The notes under the pieces were generated by a model. That model was not told the origin of the DNA. It was given only the letters and a program-made list of their open reading frames with translations, and did no database searches. A stretch of 64,000 bases of DNA from Lucinisca nassula (lineage: Eukaryota > Mollusca > Bivalvia > Lucinida > Lucinidae): positions 146,678,675 to 146,742,674 of the forward strand of contig OY757010.1 in NCBI GenBank assembly GCA_963580285.1. Reading direction: 5' to 3'. Below, piece after piece: positions 32,230-41,550 of this stretch. Numbering within the stretch: position 1 is the stretch's first letter; each line of letters starts with the position of its first letter. The position numbers were made by a program, and so were the translations under genes.

Positions 32230-32238
32230 CGTTGTAAC

Positions 32239-32571
32239 TTACTTTCGGTATTGTTCTGCAAGGCAAGTGTTCCTTGGGAAGAACAGTGACAGTTCATTGT
32301 CTTCAATGCCAAAGAACGGCAATGCTTCGGCAGTTTTCTTCTTGATGAATGACGAAAGTCGCTCAGTATCCCGTTGTTTGGTCCTAGCAGATTTTGGTCT
32401 GTTATCTTTGGAATAACAAACTGCCTTGAGATGACCATATTTGAAACACTGGCGACACTGTGCGTACAGTGCACGACATGTGCCAAAAATGTGATAATGT
32501 CCACACCTACCACACGGGGAATTGTCCGGTAAATGCACTCGCTTATTAAAATTCCACCTCTGGTTTTCCAT
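32239..32571 (-). CDS. Gag-like ORF 1 of the LTR element, two zinc knuckles
   Basis: 110 residues. The first knuckle is C-x2-C-x3-H-x4-C (CGRCGHYHIFGTC) and the second the canonical C-x2-C-x4-H-x4-C (CRQCFKYGHLKAVC), both in residues 20-52; the rest is basic and then acidic with no recognised fold. The arrangement is that of retrotransposon nucleocapsid proteins, which bind RNA. It starts shortly after the primer binding site. The stop codon lies within CGAAAGTAAGTTAC, which also contains a GTAAGT donor, so splicing cannot be ruled out. It ends 9 bp before ORF 2. Confidence 0.65.
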   Translation of the reverse strand: MENQRWNFNKRVHLPDNSPCGRCGHYHIFGTCRALYAQCRQCFKYGHLKAVCYSKDNRPKSARTKQRDTERLSSFIKKKTAEALPFFGIEDNELSLFFPRNTCLAEQYRK

Positions 32572-32675
32572 GGTAATAGTTATTTCACTTTTCTTCGATG
32601 GGAATTAGCTTTTGGTGAGCACCTGCTTGGCTAGCGAGATACCATATGATCTTCTGCCCGGTTTCTGACACCAAG

Positions 32676-33861
32676 TATTATGCTGAGAATTTCAGCATTA
32701 AGGAAATAAAACGATAAAGTTGCTGTATTTTATTTTGTTTCTTGTGGTAATCCACAAATAATTAAGTAACGTTCCTCAATATAACAAATATGAAATAATG
32801 TTCTAAACTTCACACTGGCAATCCAAGTTTAAACTAGAGTTCAATAATTTAACATAGGGAATCCTAATAGCTTTCTCGAGGGTTTACCGCTCGCCCTCCA
32901 ATCTAAAATCTAACTGCCCTTTTTCTCATTCTTTCTCCCTTCTTTCATTCTGTAAAACTATATTAACCAATGAGATGACAGTGCTCTGATATAAATATCC
33001 AATCAAATTTATCATTACAAAATGTTGACAAGGCGCGCCAAAATGCGTCATTAGTGGGCGTTGTCAAAACCAAATTCTCATTGTTTTCGATGCTAAATTC
33101 CTTAAAGTATTTAGGCTGCACTTTGGCTAGTCGTTTTAATCAAACATTACGTCAGTAATGCCTATCCGAAGATTGTGCCGACGGCCATGTGTGTACAAGC
33201 ACAAAGAAAAACGTCTTAAACTGCGAACGTTAAGCTTAAGCCAGCCTGACAAACAAGGTACAAACTATTTATGAATGATTATTCTAACATGACGTTAACG
33301 TTTTTCCCATTGAACCCAGTGGAAACGTCAGCGTTTGCGAATATGCGATAATTCACGTCGTCAACGTGGTGCGTGCAATTTGGCGTCATCGTGACGTTGC
33401 ATGTAAACATTTCCTTCTGTCGACATCCGCTGCAAAATAGTCCCCAAGATAACGCTTTGTTACTACTGTATTTCAGTTTAGCATCATGTTAGAATCGAAA
33501 TAATTTCCACGCACCCGGTGTGTTATCGTGATTAACACACGGTGTTGGAGGGCAGATGCGAATATTAATTCACTCCGGCCTCGCCGTCGTGAATTAATAT
33601 TTCGCAATCTGCCCTCCAACACCGTGTGTTAATCACGATAACACACGGTACGTGGAGATTATTTCTTAACTAATCTATGACTCTGGACGAAGAATTTTCT
33701 GTTGGCGAATGTTCTCGCGTGCTAAGAAAATTCTAGTCCTAAATTCATCATCATCATCATCATCATCATCATGTTTTTTACTGCACATTATTATTATTAT
33801 TATTATTATTATTCGTTTTACTGCAAATTATTATTATTATTCGTTATTTTTACGGCATAAC
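32676..33861 (-). repeat. 5' LTR of the gag-only element, with a 385-bp insertion
   Basis: Same sequence as 30548-31348 except for a foreign block at about 33282-33667. The LTR would drive minus-strand transcription. Trinucleotide tracts at 33747-33846 are shorter than in the partner LTR. Confidence 0.88.
33282..33667. mobile_element. Hairpin element inserted in the 5' LTR
   Basis: Absent from the partner LTR, which defines the insertion. The first part (33282-33495) starts TTCTAACATGACG and ends CATGTTAGAA, an inverted pair. The second part (33498-33662) is a near-perfect hairpin with arms of about 75 bp (GTGTGTTATCGTGATTAACA on one side, its inverse on the other) and a loop around CCGGCCTCGCCGTC. 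Confidence 0.75.
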
Positions 33862-33985
33862 AAGAGTCTTAGCTGTACGGAGTATGCATAATATCTCTGT
33901 CTTAGCTGGTACCCATCCCTATCTTCATACGTGCGAAGCGGGCGGCTCATTTATGTGTGGCAGTAATCTCCTGTCATAAGGGAGT
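33862..33985 (+). repeat. 124-bp direct repeat, copy 2
   Basis: Same family as 30237-30360, same orientation, about 90 percent alike by eye. Its first four bases are the AGAG target duplication of the LTR element. Confidence 0.75.
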
Positions 33986-33998
33986 GGCAACGGCTACC

Positions 33999-34150
33999 CG
34001 TAATGTACATTGTAATAGGACACACCTTCACCTTTATTGCCTCCATGCCCGTAATGAACATTGCAACGGAACACACATACACACCTCTGTCTAATTGGAC
34101 AAGTCTGCCACGAGCAATGGAGGTGTGTATAATCACAATGTACATTACGA
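33999..34150. repeat. Imperfect inverted repeat
   Basis: CGTAATGTACATTG near 33999 is mirrored by CAATGTACATTACG at 34136-34149; ACACACCTTCACCTTTATTG is mirrored by GCAATGGAGGTGTG. About 150 bp; probably a small foldback element. Confidence 0.6.
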
Positions 34151-34203
34151 GCGTCTACTGTCACGTGCCTTATGGCAGATGTAATGTATGGAAATGACCC
34201 AAA

Positions 34204-35092
34204 TGTATGGAAGCCGATAGGGGACATTTTGACTTGTGACTAACGACTAGTGACTACCGACTTGCGACTTATGACTTTTTACTTGTGACTTTTGACATAC
34301 CTCAAGCAACGGCCGATTTCGGACAACGACGGCTAAGATTCCGGTGAGGCAAGCGATTTTTCTCCTTCTGTTTTATATTGTTTGAAAAATGCCACCGAAA
34401 AGATCATATGGTAGGTTATTTACTCTGATTTTGTGAATTTTTAAGACTTATGACTTGTCACTTATGAATTTTGACTTATGAGTTCTGACTTGTCACTTAT
34501 GACTTTTCACTTTCGAATTGTGACTTTCGACTTATGACTTGTCACTTATGACTTTTGAGTTTTGACTTGCAAGTTAAGACAATTTCTTGGCGCGAATCTA
34601 AAGTAATAGGGCATAACAACACAGGCGGTAGTAAATTGTCACTAAAACAGAGTTGATAATACATGAAACAGGGTCTTCTAAGTGGCATTTCTAAACAATA
34701 TACACCGGAATGGTCGGTGCCGTTGTCCGCTACCCGATATTTTTCGGGTTTGCACCAAAAGTCAACAAGTCATAAGTCGAAAGTGATATGTCACAAGTCA
34801 TAAATCACAAGTCAAAGTTATAAGTCGCAAGTCATAAGTCATACAAAGATAACAAAATCAGAGTAAAAAAAATAAACAAGTCTTCTTAATGGCATTCATC
34901 AAACAATATAATACAGGAGCAGCAAAATCGCTGGATCGACACCGTCGTTGACCGCCGTCTTCCACTGCGTCAGATTTGTCGAAAGTCAAAAGTCATAAGT
35001 CGCAAAAATTAGGCATGCAACTCCGACGTCGCAAGTCATAAGTCACAAGTTCAAAAGTCACAAGTCAAAATGTCCCCTATCGGCTTCCATAC
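34204..35092. mobile_element. Foldback element built from a TGACTTRT-like word
   Basis: Seen: inverted termini GTATGGAAGCCGATAGGGGA and TCCCCTATCGGCTTCCATAC flanked by AAAT on both sides. The left half (34230-34580) is a loose tandem of GACTTGTGACTT/TATGACTTGTCACT words; the right half (34760-35070) is the inverse, AAGTCATAAGTCACAAGTC. The middle (34590-34750 and 34850-34950) is unique, with two partly similar blocks (GTCTTCTAAGTGGCATTTCT / GTCTTCTTAATGGCATTCAT). No protein-coding capacity. The AAAT flanks suggest a 4-5 bp target duplication. Confidence 0.8.
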
Positions 35093-35366
35093 AAATGGGC
35101 ACAAACTCACAAATGTCTCTCAACTGTCTTTTTATTGTTACATAATTCATTGTCAACAAACATTAATTTGGTATTAAAAGAACGATCTTGTCACAAGCAA
35201 TATTCATACCAAATAAGAAAACTGTATGACCAGTGGTTCAAATTTAGACTCAGACAGAAAAAATATATCAAATAGAAAATGCAGTATTCAATTTTGAATC
35301 GTGTGCCATAGACCAGTCGAGTTGTTGTACAATCTTGAAATACGAAGTGTACATTATTATTCTGTA

Positions 35367-35597
35367 TTTGTTTGATTTGAGGTTTAACGTCCCCGTCATC
35401 ACTGTAAAGGTCATTTTGGAGACGTTGCTTCCAATTTGGTGGGACTTTTACCCGACATTGAGATGAAATGACATTTCAAGCCCTGTCGCCCAATGAAACC
35501 AATAGGGTTTATAAGCATGGACGGTCCGACTCGTGCGCACCGCTTTGCCTGGGCAGGCTTAGATAGGCTCTAAGAGGTTTACCAGTACTCGTGTGAT
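35367..35597 (-). mobile_element. SINE-A copy, 5' truncated, with target duplication
   Basis: Flanked by ATTATTATTCTGTA on both sides; ends at CCAGTACTCGTGT, so the 5' third is missing, as expected for incomplete reverse transcription. Confidence 0.88.
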
Positions 35598-35739
35598 TAT
35601 TATTCTGTAAGTACATGTAGTTGTGGGTATAGATTTCCATAAATCCTTAAACGAAAGGGGGATCCTATGATGTTCAGACTAAAAGCATGGACCCCAGAAG
35701 GAAGGTTGTAATTAGGCGTTCGCGGATAGTAAACAAAAA

Positions 35740-36095
35740 GAAATGAATTTTAGTTTTCAGCGGTTTAATATAGGATGAACGCAGTGGGTCGCGTGAAAAG
35801 TAAATGAACAGGGGTTTCATGTAAACTTTGCTAGTGACCCGCTGCCTTTATACTTTCATGAAAAGCAGAAAAATTAAGTTTATTTTTTATTTTTACATTC
35901 GTTGTCCCTCGTGCTTATAGGGCAAACTTTTGAAGCTAAAAACCATTTACACGCTGTTTCTACAAAGAGTGGAGCAGCGTTGACGTGAGAACCATGGTCT
36001 AGAATGACATCACTTGATGTCACTGAAAATCATGTGACTCGATGTGTTCATGGAATATATGAACTACATTGTTTTTTATAGGTTTACATTAGACT
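35740..36095 (+). repeat. Dispersed repeat, copy 1
   Basis: Shares GCAGTGGGT, GGGTTTCATGTAAACTTTG, AAAAGCAGAAAAATTAAGTT and TCACTTGATGTCACTGAAAA with 45715-46100, same orientation. Confidence 0.7.
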
Positions 36096-36214
36096 TAACA
36101 CTGGGAATGTAAATACTTCTTGGTAAGCAACCTTCGCCCATCATGCCTGAACCACGGTAGAAGCGTTTAGGTAAGGTTTCAGTTATTCTTTCTTTGTATT
36201 TTCTGCACCTTATG

Positions 36215-36492
36215 TTTGTTTGTTAGCAGCCCCGTCAACACTATATAGGTCATTTTGGAGACGTTGCTTCCAATTTTGTGGGACTTTTACCCGACATTGA
36301 GATGAAATGACATCACAAGCCCTGCCACTAAATGAAACCAATATGCATGGACGGTCCGACTCGCACCACTTTGCCTGGGCAGGCTTAGATCCTCTAAACG
36401 GTTAACCAGTACTCATGTGCGGTCGGTTACAACTCTGCGTGGAGGCGTCATGCAACCCATCTATTTCTTCAAGCTCCGATGGGCGGGGGCCG
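36215..36492 (-). mobile_element. SINE-A copy
   Basis: GTTTGTTAGCAGCCCCGTCA to CGATGGGCGGGGGCCG. Full length with a small internal deletion near 36345. Confidence 0.85.
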
Positions 36493-37095
36493 TCTTTATA
36501 CTATTGACAGAATGAAGACATTGTTCCTTTAGGTTTACTGAAAGTTCTTTGAAGGTTCTGATAAACACCGAGTGTCACGATACTTTAACTACAGCCAGGC
36601 GCCGGGATGGAATTTGAGAAAGAGGCCTGGTTAAGCATTTAGCCGAATACCATGATCTCTCTGCTTGCATGAATTCTAGTGAAATAGAATGGTTTCTAAC
36701 ATGTAAGGGTAATTGATGACTTTTTTTCACCGAGTCGGAATCCACTTTGAGATGGGCCTAGTCCTGGCCCAAAATGTACATGCCAGACTCACACACTTAA
36801 CCATTTAAAAAGATAGCCTTATAGCCTTTTCACGTTTGAGCTTAATGACAATTGTCAAAGTATAAATATAACATCAGTTAAACTGTCAACTTTCATAATG
36901 ACATGCCAAAATGTTACCGTGTACCTAAACCGTCAAAAACCTAGATTACTATATAGTTCATTCAGAAAATTAATTGATGCCATTAATTAGCAAGGTTTCA
37001 CCTAATGAAAATCTGGACATCTCCCTAGAGAAGTACATGTATATAGATTCTGGCTCGTTATTGGGATAAGATGACACGTCTGTGTGAGTTAGTGC

Positions 37096-37364
37096 ATATG
37101 ATAACAGACCCGTGCGACATTTACATTTTTCAAATCTCCAAAATGGTTTCTTTGCTGACGAAAATCCGTGATATTTTTCTTATTTATACTGCAAACATAG
37201 GTTGTGGGTGCTCATTAGAACCGCCTCATTGAGGCGGTTCTAACGAGTACCCACAACCTATATCTTGGAGCAAAAACAAGAAAAATAGTATATGCCCCGT
37301 AAACCCCAGATTTCTCTGTATAACTGAATTGGTGTTTAAGGGGGTGTTCATTATTCTCGTAATG
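37096..37364. mobile_element. MITE-P copy
   Basis: CATATGATAACAGACCCGTG start; hairpin 37196-37261; end TTCTCGTAATG. A further half copy (GTGGGTGGCGGTTCTAATGA) follows at 37365-37568. Confidence 0.85.
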
Positions 37365-37554
37365 ATAAAAAATGGCGTAAGTTTGCTTTACGTATAGATT
37401 GTGGGTGGCGGTTCTAATGAGCACCCACAATCTCTTTCTAGGACCAGAAATGCAGAAATGAAAACAAGCGTGTGACCATTGATTGGAATCTCCACGTTCT
37501 CCTTTATAAAGTGGGATTTACAAGAGTGTTCACTGCAATGACTTATTCATGCGA

Positions 37555-37640
37555 AATGATGATGATGATGATGATTTCGTGTTTAACGACGCGTCAACCC
37601 TCTTTGTGGGTCATAAGCGTCAAACGGTTAATGGTTAAAC
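37555..37640 (-). mobile_element. SINE tail fragment with GATGAT repeat
   Basis: GATGATGATGATTTCGTGTT then TAACGACGCGTCAACCCTCT; the same segment in inverse is at 58040-58095. Resembles the 3' end of a further SINE family. Confidence 0.5.
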
Positions 37641-37764
37641 GGCATGAATAATTATGATGATATTAAAAGTAAATGATGATGTCATGCGAAATGAAGATAT
37701 TGCTTTCATTTTTGTCTCATTCTTTCCCTTTAGTATAGTCAACTTCTCTGACATTTTTGTTTCA

Positions 37765-37829
37765 GAATAGTCCGCTTTTAGTGCAATTCCTATATTAAGA
37801 CCACCATTGGGACTGTTCAAATGTGGTCT
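37765..37829 (-). mobile_element. MITE-R fragment
   Basis: AGTGCAATTCCTATATTAAG and TTGGGACTGTTCAAATGTGG. Confidence 0.6.
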
Positions 37830-38050
37830 TTAATTTCAATTTTGTGAGACTTTTACCCGACATTGTGATGAAATGACATCTCAAGCTCTTGCGCCTAAGC
37901 AAGCCAATAGGGTTTATGTGAAGGGACGGTCCGACTCCAAACACTGCCTAGGCAGGCTCAGGCCTTCTAAGTGGTTTACCAGTACTCGTGGGTAGTCCGA
38001 TTCAGCTCTGCATGGAAGCATTACTTCTCCAAGGCCCGGTGGGTGGGGGT
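37825..38050 (-). mobile_element. SINE-A copy, tail missing
   Basis: TTTTGTGAGACTTTTACCCG to GGTGGGTGGGGG; abuts a MITE-R fragment at 37765-37829. Confidence 0.75.
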
Positions 38051-38211
38051 CTTTGTGAAGTGCAATAAACGAGTGTTGTTGTTGTTCTTGACTTTAATTG
38101 ATAACATTTGCGTTGTCCTGGCTCATCTGACTTTACCGCAAAGTACCTGAAAACCTGATGCAATCAGTAAATAGGCAAACCGCCAAAAGATAAAATATTC
38201 TTTATACAACG

Positions 38212-38340
38212 TACAGTAAAATGCCGCTATTAAGACCACCTAACATTAAGACTAAATCTGCTTTTAAAAGCTTATTAAGAAGTTTTCAGTTACTCTTTCT
38301 TTGTGTTTTCTACACCCAGTGTCTCCTAATAAGAGACCAG
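38212..38340 (+). mobile_element. MITE-R copy, left part (right part 40190-40222)
   Basis: ACAGTAAAATGCCGCTATTA start; TTTGTGTTTTCTACACCCAG; cut at CCAG by the 1.85-kb DNA element; the rest (GAGACTGTTCAAAAGTGG) follows at 40198. Confidence 0.8.
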
Positions 38341-38744
38341 GGGTTGGTAACTCGAAGCTCTTCTAAGGCTTACGACGACCATAAGTATATCTTAATCACC
38401 TCGTAGCGATTAGTGTGAGTAACTCGAAAGTACCGTAATTTATGGAGACAACTTAACCATATCGTAAAGTTACGGACAACTCAGGCATGCCGTAATTGCG
38501 AAAGAAACAGACACTACTTAGAAGCATAAGAAAAGAAGTTGTACATCTACCTACTTTTTTTCTCGGCACACAGGGTTTCTTTTATTAATGCTATGCGATA
38601 CATGTATTGTATGGTATTATAATAAGGCAGATATATGCTATATTTAGCAGAATTATCTGTATAAAAATACATGTAAACAAAGATCTATACATCTCCGATA
38701 AACATGTATATATATGTAGTACGTAATTATTATGTACAAGCTGT

Positions 38745-39048
38745 GCGGCCCCCGCCCATAGGGGCTTGAAGAAATATATGGGCTGCATGATGCTTCCACG
38801 CAGAGCTAAATCCGGCCCGCACACTAGTACTGGTAAACCGCATAGAGGCTCTAAGCCTGTCCAGGAACCGCGGTGCGAGGCGGACTGTCCATGCTAATAA
38901 ACCCTATATTGGTTTCATTGGGCGACATGGCTTGAGATGTCATTTTATCTCTATGTCGGGTAAAAGTCCCACAAAATTGGAAGCAATGTCTCCAAAATGA
39001 CCTTTACAGTATTGACGGGGACGTTAAACCTCAAATCAAACAAACAAA
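38745..39048 (+). mobile_element. SINE-A copy, best-defined borders
   Basis: TGTACAAGCTGT occurs exactly at 38733-38744 and 39049-39060, so the element is 304 bp including the CAAACAAA tail. Lies within the 38341-40189 DNA element. Confidence 0.92.
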
Positions 39049-39181
39049 TGTACAAGCTGTTTATTTGTGTGTGTAATAGTCGTGTCAACAAAGGAAGAAA
39101 AGAAGAAAAAAAAAAGAAATAAGGTAAAAGATAGTATAGCCTGTACAATAAGTGTACTACTGACCACAATCGTCTTGCTTT

Positions 39182-39650
39182 TGAGAAATAGCGGTCTTGA
39201 CTGCTCACTTCCTATTTCCTATTTCTGCTTCCTATTTTTCGTTTCCTACGTCACACCTCTTTCGTGCACATGAAAGTTTTCATGAAATGATAGCGATCAA
39301 AAAAGTTTCTCAACGGACCATGGGATTCCTCGCGTGGGAATTCTGTTATTCAAAACACCATGTTTTAATCCCATATTGTGTCTCACACGTGGGGGAAGGG
39401 GGTGGGGGGGGGGGGGTCTTGTTTATGAGAAATTGCGGTCATGACTGCTCACTTCCTATTTCCTATTTCTACTTCCTATTTCTCGCTTCTACCTACTTCT
39501 CACCTTTTTCGTGCACAAGTAAGTTTTCATGTAATGATAGCGATCAAAAAAGTTTCTAAAGGGACCAAGTGATTCCTCGCCTGGGAATTTTGTTATTCAA
39601 AGCCTTCCTCGAGACATCATGATTTTATCCCATATTGTGTATAGTTTGGT
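39182..39650 (+). repeat. Tandem duplication, about 243-bp unit
   Basis: TGAGAAATAGCGGTCTTGAC...CATATTGTGT at 39182-39387 recurs at 39426-39641 (TGAGAAATTGCGGTCATGAC), separated by a G tract at 39391-39416. Each unit has CACTTCCTATTTCCTATTTC and GATAGCGATCAAAAAAGTTT. Confidence 0.8.
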
Positions 39651-40442
39651 TTTTGTTTCATTTTTTTTGGTCATTTTTGTCTCTACCATTTTTGAAAGAT
39701 ATATATTTTTGGCTGTTGCACAATTTGTTTAAGACACTTTCAAGTAATTGATGCTAATATGAGCTCAGGCATGGCAAATCAGGAGGAAATATAGAGAAGG
39801 GGTCACCAGTTGTGTCATTGTTTCTTATCCCATACTTTATTTAGAACCTTGCCTATTATGATACCGCTACCCAAGCCTTTTTTGGCAGAAAATGCTCCAA
39901 CAAGGCTGTTTTGTTAAACAAGTCCCGGTATTATCATTTATAGTAAGATGGTAAGCGTTATTTTATTTTGCTATGCCCTGGCTTACAAAAGTTTCCGAAG
40001 CGCTTTGCACGAGATTAAAAATTACACAGGTAAATCGTAAGTGGTAAGATGGTCGTAACTTTATGGAAACGATACGACAGGTTTTCAGTTACCGGCATAA
40101 CGAGGCCATAACTTTTACGGTGTCACCTTAAGTATGTTTTCAGTACATCTTAAGTTGATATTTTTACGATGGCTTCGAGTTACCAACCCCAGATTTGAGA
40201 CTGTTCAAAAGTGGTAACTTTGTAATATCGAGAATTATTTTTCTTATTTTCGTTCGATTGAGTGCTTTGCAGAGCCACAATGTGCTCCCTACACAATGTG
40301 CTCCGTTGAGGAGTAGGCTACATTCTAATTGTGTACCCTACCTACACAGTATGGCTTCAATTGTGTGGGATTGAAATAAATGACACTCAAATCCTGGAAC
40401 AAATCGTATCATTTACAGAGTAGAGACGCCCGACCCATGCCA

Positions 40443-40481
40443 CTTTGTCTGGACATAGGGGCTTGAATCATGAAAAAAATG

Positions 40482-40518
<37 letters not shown>

Positions 40519-41045
40519 TTTTTTTGGTACTATATTAGAGACAAGGGGGGAAACTTCGGCTCCATTTTTTGGGGGGTTACCTCATTTTACCCCGTGTATC
40601 TTTTCCGCAAATGCAGTTTTTCACCTGCTTATTACGAATTATACAAGTTAAATATGTCCACTTAGCAACAATAACCCGCCTCTGTCTGTCACTTGCAGGA
40701 AACATGTTTTTCTCGCATGGATTAACTCAGCAAAGCAAAATTCAGCATAAACGTGTGACAAAAATTTTCAGGTTTTCATCAATCACAAGCGAACTAGTGT
40801 TACGGGGGGAACTTTTTCGCTTTCAACTGATGTCTTTCATTCAAATGAACCTCTCTTGACCAATTTGAATCCAAAATGATGTATTTGCAGCTCTAAACTT
40901 AGATTTTATTACTTTTACATCACTTTATGTAACAGATCAAGAAAACAGTCGTCGCGAAGCTTGTTTTTTCTGCTGATTCCGGGCTGCTCTATCGATGAAC
41001 TAACGACCGGTACGACCGGTGCTGTTTAATTTTTATACCGTTCGC
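40443..41045 (+). repeat. Dispersed repeat, copy 1 of an inverted pair
   Basis: GGGGCTTGAATCATGAAAAA, a poly(A)/poly(T) tract, GAGACAAGGGGGGAAACTTC, TTTTCACCTGCTTATTA and TGGATTAACTCAGCAAAGC recur in inverse at 47455-48005. No coding function seen; small open frames on both copies are probably chance. Confidence 0.75.
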
Positions 41046-41154
41046 AGTAGTGACAAATGAGCATTATCGCTATTTTTCTTCCATTTTCAACTAAACCCAA
41101 AGAGGGGACACAGACGTTGTATACTGCATATACTACAGTTTTGAGAGCTGAAAG

Positions 41155-41392
41155 AGTACACAGTCACCATGTAATTACGGTAGGGTTCTTTAACCTGCAC
41201 AGGGGATGGTTCTCCCTGCACAGAGGTCTCCAGTTAACGTCCAGATTCGAAGGACGATGCACCGTTATGATATTCATACCTGCAAAATTTATTATACAAA
41301 TGGAACGTGTTCTGACGCCGAAATTTCGGCACCGCTGCTGGGGATCAAACCTGGGACCTTTAGCATCTGAGGCACTGAGCTTGGTGGGTGGC
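41155..41392 (-). mobile_element. SINE-E copy, decayed head
   Basis: Same body (GGTTCTCCCTGCACAG, TCGAAGGACGATGCACC) and a mutated B box (GGGGATCAAACCTGGGACC on plus). Confidence 0.75.
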
Positions 41393-41550
41393 TAAATTTA
41401 GGAAGGCAGGGATTAGCCGTAGTTATCTCCTTACCGGACTCAGAAAAAGTGAAATGTATTTTTTGTTGAAATCGTGGACGTTTTGTGTTATTTTTAAAAC
41501 AGTTTCACTCATGCTTGTGTAGACAGAAATAAAACAAATGGACCCTGTAT

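Larger units (their letters stand above)
30548..33861 (-). mobile_element. Non-autonomous (gag-only) LTR retrotransposon, complete
   Basis: Seen: direct repeats at both ends (left 30548-31348; right 32676-33861 with an insertion), flanked by AGAG at 30544-30547 and 33862-33865. Reading on the minus strand, the LTR starts TGTTATGCCG and ends GCATAATA. Two bases later comes a primer binding site TGGTGTCAGAAACCGGGC (32673 downward). A purine tract AAGGGGAGGGGATGA abuts the other LTR (31349-31364). Only about 1.33 kb lies between the LTRs and it holds two small zinc-knuckle ORFs; no protease, RT, RNase H or integrase is present. It must have been mobilised in trans. Confidence 0.88.
38341..40189. 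mobile_element. 1.85-kb DNA element with 18-bp TIRs inside a MITE-R copy
   Basis: Ends GGGTTGGTAACTCGAAGC and GCTTCGAGTTACCAACCC, flanked by CAG on each side (38338-38340, 40190-40192). MITE-R sequence resumes right after it (GAGACTGTTCAAAAGTGG). Interior includes SINE-A (38745-39048) and a tandem duplication (39182-39650). No transposase reading frame seen. Confidence 0.75.
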
